Assembly: GCF_032681285.1 (NCBI RefSeq)
Contig: NZ_CP136336.1
Span: 1,475,001-1,539,000 of the forward strand
Direction of reading: 5' to 3'
From: Piscinibacter gummiphilus
Lineage (GTDB): Bacteria; Pseudomonadota; Gammaproteobacteria; Burkholderiales; Burkholderiaceae_C
Length of the DNA stretch: 64,000 bases
The notes beneath the pieces are model-generated. The model ran no database searches and had not been told where the DNA came from. It saw nothing but the letters and a program-made list of their open reading frames with translations. Positions within the stretch are counted from its first letter, which is position 1. Every line of letters begins with the position of its first letter. This document shows positions 29,199-38,948 of this stretch, one piece after another. Position numbers and translations under genes: made by a program.

Positions 29199-30443
29199 TC
29201 AGCGGCGGATGCGGCGCTCGATGGCCTTGCGGGCATCGGCCAGCGCGAGCTTCACGTCCTTGCCCTGTTCGAGCACCTTGTCGAACTCGGCGGTGATGAC
29301 CTCGGCGGCCACCGGGTCCAGGCGGTCCACATCGACGGCGGGGATCTTCTGGGCGGTGGCCTTCCACTGCTGGCGGGCGCGGGTGTTGCCGAGGAATTCG
29401 ACCGGCTGGTCGACGAAGGGGTCGTTGGTGGCTTCGATCAGCGCGGGGAAGGCGTCGAGGTCACGGAAGGCGGCGATCTGCACCTCGCGGTTGGTCGTCA
29501 TGAACTTCACGAACTCCCAGGCCAGCGCCTTGTTCTTCGCACCCTTGGGAATGGCGTAGTACGAGCCGCCCCACGAGGCGTTCACGCCACCGGGCAGGCT
29601 GGCCGAGCGCCAGTTGCCGCGCGTGTCGGGCGCGATCCAGTTCTTCAGGTGGCCAGCGAGCCAGGCGCCCATCATCTCGGTGGCCACGGTGCCGCGGCGG
29701 AAGCCTTCGCTCCACTCGTTGCTCCAGGCGCCGATCTTGGCGTCGATGCCGGCAGCGCGGGCGCGCTTGGCGGTCTCGAAGGCCGTCACGAAGCGCGGCG
29801 ACTCGACCAGCACCGCACCCTTGTCGTCGAAGTAGATGCCTTCGCCGTCCTTCAGGCCCGAGCGCAGGATGATGTCCTTGATGGCCGCGGCGTGCGGGAT
29901 GAGGTAGGTGCCGCTCTTGGCCTTGAGCTTCTGGCCGGCGTCGATGAAGGAGTCCCACGACTTGGTGAGGTCGGCCTCGGTGATGCCGGCCTTGTCCATG
30001 AGGTCCTTGCGGTAGAAAAGTGCGCCCGGGCCGATGTCGGCCGGCAAGGCTGCACGCACGCCGCTGCGGCTCGTGCCCTGCGCGGCGGCGAACTTGAAGA
30101 AGCGGTCGGTGAGGGCGTTGGCGTTGTAGGGCGGCTTGGCGAGGTCTTCGAGCCCGCCGCCCTCGGCGAACTTGGCCACGAAGCCGATCTCCAGGCCCAT
30201 CACGTCGGGCAGGTTGGCGCCGGTGGCGAGCGCGGTCGTCATCGCGTTGTGGTGGTCGCCGTAGCCGAGCGAGATCAGCTTCACCTCCACGTCGGGCCGG
30301 GCCTTCTTGAAGAGGGGGATGGCGGCCTGCACCGAGCGGTCGAGGTCCTTGAACGACGAGACGGTGAGCACCGTCTGGGCATGAAGGGCCAGCGAGGCCA
30401 GGCCGAGGGTGGCCGCGAGGCCGAGGCGTGTGACGAATTTCAT
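29199..30443 (-). CDS. Sugar ABC transporter periplasmic binding protein
   Basis: 414 residues with a Sec signal peptide (MKFVTRLGLAATLGL, cut after LHAQ). It has the bilobal family-1 extracellular binding-protein layout: LGYGDHHNAMTTALATGANLPDV near the N-lobe, ALFYRKDLMDKAGI, the helix with GAWSNEWSEGFRRGTVATEMMGAWL, and GSYYAIPKGAKNKALAWEFVKFM. GGAG precedes the ATG at 30443. It is the first gene of the transporter operon. A perfect LacI-type operator lies 43-56 bp upstream of its start. Confidence 0.94.
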   Translation of the reverse strand: MKFVTRLGLAATLGLASLALHAQTVLTVSSFKDLDRSVQAAIPLFKKARPDVEVKLISLGYGDHHNAMTTALATGANLPDVMGLEIGFVAKFAEGGGLEDLAKPPYNANALTDRFFKFAAAQGTSRSGVRAALPADIGPGALFYRKDLMDKAGITEADLTKSWDSFIDAGQKLKAKSGTYLIPHAAAIKDIILRSGLKDGEGIYFDDKGAVLVESPRFVTAFETAKRARAAGIDAKIGAWSNEWSEGFRRGTVATEMMGAWLAGHLKNWIAPDTRGNWRSASLPGGVNASWGGSYYAIPKGAKNKALAWEFVKFMTTNREVQIAAFRDLDAFPALIEATNDPFVDQPVEFLGNTRARQQWKATAQKIPAVDVDRLDPVAAEVITAEFDKVLEQGKDVKLALADARKAIERRIRR

Positions 30444-30485
30444 GGGGTCTCCGAGTCGTTGCGAGGCGCGCAGGTGCAGCATTCA

Positions 30486-30499
30486 TGCAAGCGCTTGCA
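30486..30499. promoter_or_regulatory. LacI-family operator before the sugar transporter
   Basis: Perfect 14-bp palindrome TGCAAGCGCTTGCA, with the central GCGC and half-site TGCAAGC usual for LacI/GalR regulators. It is identical to the site before the GH1 gene (31795). The lacI-type gene itself is immediately upstream on the same strand, so this site separates lacI from the operon it is expected to control. Confidence 0.8.
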
Positions 30500-30603
30500 C
30501 AGCAGTGTAGAAGTCGCCTTCGCGGCATGTCACTGCGGACGAACCCCGTGCGAAACCGCAAGATTTGGCAGGCGGCGCTGGCTCGGGCCGGGTAGGGCCG
30601 GCG

Positions 30604-31671
30604 TCAGGTCGAACGGCGGGAGGTGGCCTTCTGACGCGTGGCGGCCGAAGTGGCCTTGGCCGACTGCATCGGCAGCGCACGTGTGGACTCACGCACCACC
30701 AGCTCGAGCCGCGCCATCGGGCCACGGGGTGGCTTGCGCCCGTCGATGAGGGCGACCACTGCATTGGCCGCTTCGCGCCCCAGCTCGCGCAGCGGCTGCT
30801 TCACCGAGGTGAGCGGCGGCACGCAGTAGGCCGAGTGGGCCACGTCGTCGAAGCCAACCACCGACACGTCGTCGGGCACGCGCAACTGGCGGCGATGCAA
30901 CGCGAGCATCGCGCCGTAGGCCGAGTCGTCGTTGGCGCAGAAGACGGCCGAGAAGGGCAGGCCGCGGTCGAGCAGCAGCGTCATCGCGCTCAGGCCGCCC
31001 GCCTCGACGTAGTTGCCCGGCGCCACGAGCCGCGGGTCGAAGGCGATGCCGGCCGACTGGAGGGCGTGGCGATAGGTGGTGAAACGCTGGTCGGCGTCGG
31101 CGCGCCCCGTGGGGCCGCCGATGTAGGCGATGCGCCGGTGGCCGAGTTCCAGCAAATGCTCCATGGCCAGCTGCGCGCCCAGGCCATGGTCGAAGGCCAG
31201 CGAATGCACGAAGCGCGAATTCACCTGGCGGCCCACCACCACCATGGGCACGGTCTGCGCGTGGCGGTCGAGGGTGGCGTCGTCGATGCCGGGGTGGATG
31301 AGGATGAGCCCGTCCACACGCCGCCCCTCCATCGAAGCCAGGCGCTTGGCCTCGTCGTCGCGCTCCCAGTGGGTGCTCGCGAAGATGGCGTCGTACTCGT
31401 GGCCGATGAGGCCGTCTTCCACGCCGCGCATGGCCTCGTTGAAGAACGAGCTCACGATCTCCTGCGTGAGCACGCCCACGGTGAGGGTGCGGCCACGGGC
31501 GAGCCCGCGCGCCACCAGGTTGGGCCGGTAGTTGAGGCGCTGGATGCTCTGCTCGATGGCGGCGGCCTTCTCGTCGGCCACGAAGTGCGTGCCGTTCAGG
31601 TGGCGCGAGACGGTGCTCGTGGAGACGCCGGCCAGGCGTGCCACTTCTTCCAGCGTGATCTTGGAGGCCAT
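30604..31671 (-). CDS. LacI-family transcriptional regulator of the glucan locus
   Basis: 355 residues. The N-terminal LacI helix-turn-helix is ITLEEVARLAGVSTSTVSRHLNG, followed by the hinge LNYRPNLVARGL. The periplasmic-binding-protein-like effector domain includes RRIAYIGGPTGRADADQRF and VPDDVSVVGFDD. A basic, Ser/Thr/Lys-rich C-terminal tail of about 20 residues is extra. It most likely represses the transporter operon and the divergent GH1 operon through the 14-bp palindromes at 30486 and 31795, and itself through the weaker one at 31699. The inducer is probably a short beta-glucoside. Confidence 0.93.
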   Translation of the reverse strand: MASKITLEEVARLAGVSTSTVSRHLNGTHFVADEKAAAIEQSIQRLNYRPNLVARGLARGRTLTVGVLTQEIVSSFFNEAMRGVEDGLIGHEYDAIFASTHWERDDEAKRLASMEGRRVDGLILIHPGIDDATLDRHAQTVPMVVVGRQVNSRFVHSLAFDHGLGAQLAMEHLLELGHRRIAYIGGPTGRADADQRFTTYRHALQSAGIAFDPRLVAPGNYVEAGGLSAMTLLLDRGLPFSAVFCANDDSAYGAMLALHRRQLRVPDDVSVVGFDDVAHSAYCVPPLTSVKQPLRELGREAANAVVALIDGRKPPRGPMARLELVVRESTRALPMQSAKATSAATRQKATSRRST

Positions 31672-31698
31672 GGTTGCCGCGTGTGGAGGACGTTTTCA

Positions 31699-31712
31699 TG
31701 ATAGCGCTTGCT
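31699..31712. promoter_or_regulatory. Imperfect LacI-family operator before lacI
   Basis: TGATAGCGCTTGCT matches 11 of 14 positions of the perfect operator TGCAAGCGCTTGCA and keeps the central AGCGCTTGC. It lies 28-41 bp upstream of the lacI-type start, a fitting place for weak autorepression, and shares a divergent regulatory region with the GH1 operator. Confidence 0.6.
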
Positions 31713-31794
31713 TGAGCACTCGTAGAACGGGTGTTCTACCTGGGCCACATCGCTTCCCCTGATACGGTTCGCAAGAATGGCAAGGTGGCGGCGT

Positions 31795-31808
31795 TGCAAG
31801 CGCTTGCA
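31795..31808. promoter_or_regulatory. LacI-family operator before the GH1 gene
   Basis: Second perfect copy of TGCAAGCGCTTGCA, 22 bp upstream of the GH1 start codon. A site this close to the start would overlap the transcription start or leader and block expression directly. Confidence 0.8.
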
Positions 31809-31829
31809 CGGCTGGGTATCGTCACGGGC

Positions 31830-33217
<1,388 letters not shown>

Positions 33218-33221
<4 letters not shown>

Positions 33222-34537
33222 AGGCGAAAGACATGATGAAACGAATGGTGGTGTGGGCGGCCGGTGCGGCACTCCTGTGCGGATGTGCGGCGCCCCCGCC
33301 GCAGGCGGCCAAGGTGGACGCGCGCGTCACCGTGAACGCTGACCAGGCCGGCCCCGCGGTCAACCCGGCCGTGACCCGCGGCTACAACTTCGGCAACTGG
33401 ATGTCGATGGTCGACCACGGCGAGGCGCTCGCGCTCACGCCGGCGGCGTCGCTGCGCTTCCCGGGCGGCAACATCGGCGACGAGCAGGACATGGACGCCG
33501 CGACGCTGGACGCCTTCCGCTCGCTGCTCACGCTGGTGAAGGGCTCGCCCGAGCTCGTGATCCAGACGCGTGTGTTCGCCGGGCGCGTGGACCGTGTGCC
33601 CGCCAACCGCCCCGAAGACGCGGCCTCGGCGGTGCGCATGGCCCGCGAGCGCGGGCTCCAGGTGCGGCACTGGGAGATCGGCAACGAGCCCGATCTCTAC
33701 GCCGTCACGCGCGGCGACAAGAGCTGGACGCCCGATCGCTACTGCGAGGTCTTCCGCGCGCAGGCCAAGGCGGTGAAGGTGGTGGATCCGCAGATCAAGG
33801 TGGTGGGGCCGGCCGTCTCGGGCATCCACGCGGCGCCGATGCGCTTCCTCGAGCGCTTCGTCGAGCTGTGCGGCGACGTGGTCGACGTGGTCTCGTATCA
33901 CATCTACCCGACCGAAGGCGACGGCAGCGAAGACGCGGCGCTCGCAAGCGTGGCGCAGGTCGATGCGACCCTTCGCTCGGTGCGCGCCACGCTGCGCGAC
34001 CCGCGCCGCAACCCGCTCGGCCACACCCGCGAGCTGCCGATCGCGGTGACCGAATACGGCCTGTCGTGGAAGACCGACCGGCCGCGTTTCCTGGCCGACA
34101 TGCCCGCGGGCCTGTGGGCCGCCGAAACCGCGCTGCGCCTGGCCCGGCAAGGCGTGGACATGGCGCACTACTTCGCCTACCAGGGCACCGGCTTCCACGG
34201 CCTGCTCGACAACGCGGGCGTGCCGAGGCCCACCTACTACGCCTTCCGCCTGCTCAATGGCCTGGAGGGGCGCTTCGTGCAGGCCGAGTCGAACGACAGC
34301 CGGCTCTGGTCGCACGGCGTGCGCGACGGCAACACGATGCAGGTGCTGCTCCTCAACACCCAGACCGCGCCGCTGCGCGTGGGGCTCGACGTGAGCGGCT
34401 GGCAGGTGCAGCAGGCGAAGTACTTCGATGCCGCCATCGTGGAAGGCGAGGCCGACTTCGGCACCTTGCCAGCCGGCCGCGAGCTCACGCTGCCGGCCCG
34501 CTCGATGACGGTGGTGAAGCTGCAACGCGCGCCTTGA
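33218..34537 (+). CDS. Clan GH-A glycoside hydrolase lipoprotein
   Basis: 439 residues. A lipoprotein signal (MKRMVVWAAGAALLCGC) is followed by a (beta/alpha)8-type domain. The putative acid/base is E157 in WEIGNEPD and the nucleophile E279 in AVTEYGLSW, the clan GH-A arrangement at the ends of strands 4 and 7. A small C-terminal beta domain follows (VLLLNTQTAPLRVGLDVSG). I cannot place it in a single family; GH30-, GH39- and GH51/79-like enzymes share this layout. It overlaps the GH1 gene by 4 bases, so it acts in the same pathway, at the membrane surface. Confidence 0.8.
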
Positions 34538-34578
34538 GGCCCCCACACACTAGATACAACCAGAAGGAGACAAACGAC

Positions 34579-35271
34579 ATGAGCACCTCCAGCACGCGCC
34601 TTCGCGCGCGTGGCAGCATCGCCCTGGCCGCGATCGCCCTCGTCACCGGCTGTGCCACCGCAGACGCCCCAGGTTCCGGCACCGGCGCCAAGGCCGCCAA
34701 GCCCGCTTCTGCCGACGCGACAGCGGCCATGCTGGTGTTCGCCGTGCCGGCGCCCGCCGGCGCCACGGCGCAGGGCGGCCTGCACGAGACCTTCGCCTAT
34801 TCGGAAAAGGAAGGCGATGCCCGCGTCGACGATGTGAAGGTCACGGACGGCGTGGCCCGCATCACCGGCACGGTATGGCCGCAGAAGGGCAGCACCTGGG
34901 CCGGCATCGGCTTCCTCGCCACGCCGGGGCCGGCCGGCAAGACGAGCGACCTCACCGCGCAGCGCCAGCTGCGGCTGCAGCTCGCCTCGCCCACGGCCAC
35001 CCAGCTGCGCTTGCGCGTGCTCGGCGATGACCCGGCCACGCGTGCGTCGGGCTGCTACCCGGTGGCCACCGTGGCCGTCGGCGCGGCGCTGCGCGAAGTG
35101 GCGGTGCCACTGTCGGCCTTCCGCCCCGAAGGTTATTGCGAAGCCCGCGGCAAGCTGATCGCGAGCGTGCTGCCCGCCGTGGCCGCCATCGAGGTCAGCG
35201 ACCCCACGCTGAGCGGCAGCGCGCGCCGCACGGTCGACTTCAGCGTCGGCCGCATCGCGATCGGGCCCTGA
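34579..35271 (+). CDS. Beta-rich lipoprotein with GCYPV motif, glucan-locus accessory
   Basis: 230 residues. A lipoprotein signal (IALVTGC) and an Ala/Lys linker are followed by a beta-rich domain, clearly paralogous to the protein at 24327: LRLQLASPTATQLRLRVLG, GCYPVATV, VPLSAFRPEGYCE, LPAVAAIEVSD and VDFSVGRIAIGP line up one for one. No enzymatic motif. Position at the end of the GH1-GH-A operon suggests surface glucan binding or a role in substrate hand-off. AAGGAGA precedes the ATG. Confidence 0.75.
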   Translation: MSTSSTRLRARGSIALAAIALVTGCATADAPGSGTGAKAAKPASADATAAMLVFAVPAPAGATAQGGLHETFAYSEKEGDARVDDVKVTDGVARITGTVWPQKGSTWAGIGFLATPGPAGKTSDLTAQRQLRLQLASPTATQLRLRVLGDDPATRASGCYPVATVAVGAALREVAVPLSAFRPEGYCEARGKLIASVLPAVAAIEVSDPTLSGSARRTVDFSVGRIAIGP

Positions 35272-35290
35272 GAGGCTTTTCCGTTTCACC

Positions 35291-35308
35291 CGCTCTGTTT
35301 CCAGAGCG
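35291..35308 (+). terminator. Hairpin after the GH1 operon
   Basis: Perfect 7-bp stem CGCTCTG/CAGAGCG with a 4-base loop, starting 20 bp after the last gene of the GH1 operon. It is nested in a wider dyad, CTTTTCC (35277) and GGAAAAG (35325). A good candidate for the operon terminator, though no T run follows. Confidence 0.45.
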
Positions 35309-35341
35309 TTCCGGCCGCCCAGGCTGGAAAAGTGTGCCGTA

Positions 35342-35386
35342 GTGCGCATCGCGTGATGCGCACCCGGCCGGTCGCCCGACCGGCCG
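35342..35386. repeat. Two back-to-back perfect hairpins before flhF
   Basis: First hairpin 35342-35363: GTGCGCATC/GATGCGCAC, 9-bp arms, 4-base loop. Second hairpin 35365-35386: CGGCCGGTCG/CGACCGGCCG, 10-bp arms, 2-base loop. They are separated by a single base and are the same length. They lie between the GH1-operon terminator candidate and the flhF promoter, in the 411-bp gap 35272-35682, where I see no gene. They could insulate the two transcription units or bind a protein. Confidence 0.55.
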
Positions 35387-35467
35387 TTGGCGAAGGGGGC
35401 ATTCACCCCCGTTTCGTGTGACCCCGGTCTGGCCGGAATTGGGCGGCTTCCGCCCCTTTCATTCCGC

Positions 35468-35494
35468 TCAAGTCCGAGAGGCGTCCCGGAACAA
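35468..35494 (+). promoter_or_regulatory. Sigma-28 (FliA)-type promoter before flhF
   Basis: TCAAGTCC, 11-base spacer, CGGAACAA, the same spacing and near the same sequence as the flhB promoter at 8128, including the ATTCSGC stretch just upstream and ATGG just after. It lies 188 bp before the flhF start, so the leader would be long. Confidence 0.55.
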
Positions 35495-35682
35495 TGGCTT
35501 GGCGAATAACCAGGTCGCGCCGTGCACATGACTGTCTTTCAACGCTCCTTCCGATTGCCCTCCGGATCACCCCAAATGACCGGGTTTCGGTGCGCTGATC
35601 GCCAGACCACCACGGCACACCCTCTTACACACTTGATGCAATGCCAGGCCCCTTGTTCGGGCCCGGCGAAGCGGAGCAACCC

Positions 35683-37401
35683 ATGAACGTCAAACGCTTT
35701 ACTGCGCGGACCTCGCGCGACGCCCTGACCCTGGTGCGCCAGGCTTTCGGCGAAGACGCCGTGGTGTTGTCGACCAAGCCCTGCCCCGAAGGCGTGGAAG
35801 TGCTGGCCATGGCGCCGGAGAGCGTGCAGCAGATCGAGCGCCTGTCGGCCACGTCGGTCGCCGCCCGCACGGCCGCTGCGCAGCAGCCCGCCGCCCGCCC
35901 CGCCGCCAAGCCCACGCCGAAGGCCACACCGGCCCAGGCCGCCGCGCCGAAGCAACAAGCCCCCGTGATGAACGACGACGTGCAGGACGATGTGGCCCGC
36001 CTGTCGATGAGCACGCTCTCGTTCCAGGACTACGTGCGCGAGCGCATGCTCAAGCGCCGCCAGGCCGCGATCAATGCACAAGGCCGTGGCCAGGAGCCCG
36101 GCTTCGAAGACTCGCGCCAGGACTTCGCCGATTCCCGCCAGGATTTCGCGAACTCTCGCCAGGGCTTCATGGATTCGCGGCAGGACATCGAGCCCGACCT
36201 GCCGAGCGCGCTCGAGCAGCGCCTGGCCGCCCGCAGCAGCGTGCCGCAGCCGCCCAAGGCTGCGCCCAACCTCGCCATCGTCACCCCGCCCGCCCAGCCG
36301 CGCAGCCAGATGCGCGAGCCGCCGGTGCTGCGTGAAGAAGTGCGTGCCGCGCAACAACAGCAAGCCATGCCCCAGCCGGTGATGCAGCAGCCGGTGGCCG
36401 TGCCGTCGCTCGCCGACACGCAAAGCGCCGTCAACCTGGCTGCCGCCCGCCGCGAGCAGCAGGACATGATGAACGAGCTGCGCTCGATGAAGGGCCTGAT
36501 CGAAGACCGCTTCGGCGCGCTCGCCTTCATGGAGAAGATGCAGCGCCACCCGCAGCAGGCCCAACTGATCCAGAAGCTGCTCGACTGCGGCTTCTCGCCC
36601 GCACTCACCCGCAAGCTCGTCGAGAGCCTGCCCACCGACGTGGCCGACGAGACCTCCTGGGCCGCCAACGTGCTGGAGCGCAACCTCATCACCGGCGAAG
36701 CCGAGCACGCGCTCGAAGACCAGGGCGGCGTGTTCGCCCTCATCGGCTCCACCGGCGTCGGCAAGACCACGAGTGCCGCCAAGATCGCTGCCGCCTTCGC
36801 CTCCAAGCACGGCGCCAACAACCTCGGCCTGATCACGCTCGACGCGTATCGCGTGGGCGCCCATGAACAACTGCGCGCCTACGGCCGCATCCTCGGCGTG
36901 CCGGTGCACACCGCCCACGACCGCGCTTCGCTCGAAGACCTGTTGGAACTCCTCGCCTCCAAGAAGATGGTGCTGATCGACACCGCCGGCATGGCCCAGC
37001 GCGACACCCGCACCCGCGAGCTGCTCGAGATGCTGGCGCACCGCTCCATCCAGAAGCTGCTCGTCATCAACGCCGCCGCGCAGGGCGAGACGATCGAAGA
37101 CGTGATGATTTCGTACCACGCGGCCACCTGCCGCGGTCTGATCCTGTCGAAGATGGACGAAGCCGTGAAGCTCGCCCCCGCGCTCGACGCACTGATCCGC
37201 CACAAGTTGAAGGTGGTGGGCGTGGCCAACGGCCAGCGTGTGCCCGAAGACTGGCACCGCCTCTCGGCCCATGCGCTCGTGCACCGCGCGCTGCGCGCCA
37301 ACGTGAACCCGGCCTACCGCGTGGAAGCGTCAGACGTGAACCTGATCTTCACCGCCCGCCAGCAGGCACAGCGCCCGCGCCCCTCTTCTCTCCACGCCTG
37401 A
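35683..37401 (+). CDS. flhF: Flagellar biosynthesis GTPase FlhF
   Basis: 572 residues, an SRP-type GTPase that sets flagellar number and place. The basic N-terminal segment MNVKRFTARTSRDALTLVRQ is followed by a Gln/Ala/Pro-rich linker with four tandem seven-residue repeats (residues 143-170), then the N and G domains. The P-loop GSTGVGKTT has K361; TLDAYRVGAHEQL, LIDTAGMAQRD and LSKMDEAVKL complete the nucleotide site. The ATG at 35683 follows GGAG. It is separated from flhA by a 24-kb block. flhG follows after 17 bp. Confidence 0.95.
   Translation: MNVKRFTARTSRDALTLVRQAFGEDAVVLSTKPCPEGVEVLAMAPESVQQIERLSATSVAARTAAAQQPAARPAAKPTPKATPAQAAAPKQQAPVMNDDVQDDVARLSMSTLSFQDYVRERMLKRRQAAINAQGRGQEPGFEDSRQDFADSRQDFANSRQGFMDSRQDIEPDLPSALEQRLAARSSVPQPPKAAPNLAIVTPPAQPRSQMREPPVLREEVRAAQQQQAMPQPVMQQPVAVPSLADTQSAVNLAAARREQQDMMNELRSMKGLIEDRFGALAFMEKMQRHPQQAQLIQKLLDCGFSPALTRKLVESLPTDVADETSWAANVLERNLITGEAEHALEDQGGVFALIGSTGVGKTTSAAKIAAAFASKHGANNLGLITLDAYRVGAHEQLRAYGRILGVPVHTAHDRASLEDLLELLASKKMVLIDTAGMAQRDTRTRELLEMLAHRSIQKLLVINAAAQGETIEDVMISYHAATCRGLILSKMDEAVKLAPALDALIRHKLKVVGVANGQRVPEDWHRLSAHALVHRALRANVNPAYRVEASDVNLIFTARQQAQRPRPSSLHA
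36109..36192 (+). repeat. Four tandem 21-bp repeats within flhF
   Basis: Units at 36109, 36130, 36151 and 36172 encode DSRQDFA, DSRQDFA, NSRQGFM and DSRQDIE. The DNA units differ mainly at wobble positions, so the array is old enough to have diverged silently while the peptide was kept. It lies in the linker before the N domain, where length usually varies between species. Confidence 0.85.
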
Positions 37402-37418
37402 TCTTCTCGCGCCGCCTC

Positions 37419-38204
37419 ATGTACGACGCCTACGATTCTTCCTTCCCCACCGACCAGGCCGCCGGCCTGCGGCAGATGTTTGCGCATGCCCGCGTGCGCT
37501 TCGTGCCGGTGGTGGCCAACCCGCACGTCGCCTTCGGCGGCGTGATGCTCGAGCGGCTGTGCACCGCCTTCGGCGAACACGGCGCGCACGTGCTGGTGAT
37601 CGATGCCTCCGACCGCGCCCCGGCGCCGAAGGAGCTGGCGGCACTGCTCGACCTCGCCGAATGCGTGGAGACGCTGTCGACGCAGGTCTCGTACCTCGCG
37701 GCCCGCGGCCTGCCGGTGCGTTGTGTCGACGCCACCGGCTCCACCGCGAGCTTCCTGCATGCCGTGGCCGACGCCGCGCCCCACGCCGACGTGGTGCTGG
37801 TGCACGCCACCGAAGCCGACCTCTGCCGCATGTTCGCCCGCAGCGAAGCGCGTCCGCTGCTGCTGGCCGACGACCGGCCCTCGGCCGTGACCCACGCCTA
37901 CGCCGCGATGAAGCTGCTCAACCAGCGCGCGGGCCTCGTGGTGTTCGACCTGCTGCTGAGCGCCTCGCCCAACTCGCCGCGCGCCGAGCGCATCGCCATC
38001 CAGCTGGCGACCTGTGCCGATGACTTCCTCGGGGCCGTGCTGCGCGACTGGCTGCAGATCGACCCCGCCTCAGATGCCCGCGAAGCGCCCACCAGTGCGC
38101 TGCGCCGCTGGGCCCGCGACGTGCTGATGCAGGCGCCCGGCGCCCACGTCGGTGCCCGTGGCCTGCATACCGCGCAACACCAAGCGCAACACGTCCTGAA
38201 TTGA
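37419..38204 (+). CDS. flhG: FlhG/FleN-like MinD-family protein lacking a P-loop
   Basis: 261 residues in the flhG position between flhF and fliA. The fold is recognisable: VLVIDASD for the second strand, ADVVLVHATEADLCR, LLLADDRPSAVTHAYAAMKLLN for the switch/helix region, and FLGAVLRDWLQIDP near the end. Where MinD-type ATPases have a KGGxGKT loop, this protein reads VANPHVAFGGVML, with no Lys or GKT. ATP binding by the usual mechanism is therefore doubtful. It may act as a constitutive partner that activates FlhF, or be a pseudo-ATPase. The N-terminus has the short helical segment that FlhG uses to touch FlhF (AAGLRQMF). Confidence 0.75.
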   Translation: MYDAYDSSFPTDQAAGLRQMFAHARVRFVPVVANPHVAFGGVMLERLCTAFGEHGAHVLVIDASDRAPAPKELAALLDLAECVETLSTQVSYLAARGLPVRCVDATGSTASFLHAVADAAPHADVVLVHATEADLCRMFARSEARPLLLADDRPSAVTHAYAAMKLLNQRAGLVVFDLLLSASPNSPRAERIAIQLATCADDFLGAVLRDWLQIDPASDAREAPTSALRRWARDVLMQAPGAHVGARGLHTAQHQAQHVLN

Positions 38205-38223
38205 CCGCTCGGAGCCGAGAACC

Positions 38224-38937
38224 ATGTACACCGCCAAAGGCCAACTCGACGTCAACTCGATGCTCAAGCAGTACAGCCCGCTGGTGCGCCGCCTGGCCCA
38301 CCAGATGATTGCCAAGCTGCCGGCCAACGTCGAGCTCGACGACCTGATCCAGGTCGGCATGATCGGGCTCACCGACGCACTCAGCCGCTTCGACGCGGCG
38401 CAGGGCGTGCAGTTCGAAACCTTCGCCACGCAGCGCATCCGCGGCGCCATGCTCGACGAGCTGCGCGGCAACGACTACCTCTCTCGCGGCGTGCGCAAGC
38501 AGCAGCGCAGCATCGAAAGCGCCGTGCACAAGCTCGAGCAGAAGCTCGGCCGTGCGCCGGCCGAGAGCGAGATCGCCCGCGAGATGGGTGTCACGCTCAC
38601 CGAATACCAGGAGCTGCTCGGCAAGGTGCGCGGCACCCAGCTCGTGTACCTGGAAGACATGTCGGGCGACGACGGCGACAACGACTACCTCGACCGCCAC
38701 GTGGCCGACGAGAGCTTCAACCCGCTCGCCCAGTTGCAAGACCAGCGCATGCGCGAAGCCCTGGTCGAAGGCATCAAGAACCTGCCCGAGCGCGAGCAGT
38801 ACGTGATGAGCATGTACTACGAGCACGACATGAACCTGAAGGAAATCGCGGCGGTGCTCAAGGTCACCGAGTCGCGTGTGTGCCAACTGCACAGCCAGTC
38901 GATCGCACGGCTGCGCGTGAAACTGCGCGAGTGGTGA
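38224..38937 (+). CDS. fliA: RNA polymerase sigma factor FliA (sigma-28)
   Basis: 237 residues. Regions 2 (LPANVELDDLIQVGMIGLTDAL, FETFATQRIRGAMLDELR), 3 (LGRAPAESEIAREMGVTL) and 4 (LPEREQYVMSMYYEHDMNLKEIAAVL, ESRVCQLHSQS) are intact. FliA directs late flagellar and chemotaxis genes and is held by FlgM until hook completion; flgM is not in this window. Four sigma-28-like promoters are visible here (flhB, flhF, hybrid kinase, mini-receptor). GGAG lies before the ATG, 19 bp after flhG. Confidence 0.96.
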   Translation: MYTAKGQLDVNSMLKQYSPLVRRLAHQMIAKLPANVELDDLIQVGMIGLTDALSRFDAAQGVQFETFATQRIRGAMLDELRGNDYLSRGVRKQQRSIESAVHKLEQKLGRAPAESEIAREMGVTLTEYQELLGKVRGTQLVYLEDMSGDDGDNDYLDRHVADESFNPLAQLQDQRMREALVEGIKNLPEREQYVMSMYYEHDMNLKEIAAVLKVTESRVCQLHSQSIARLRVKLREW

Positions 38938-38948
38938 GCGGGGTGTAG

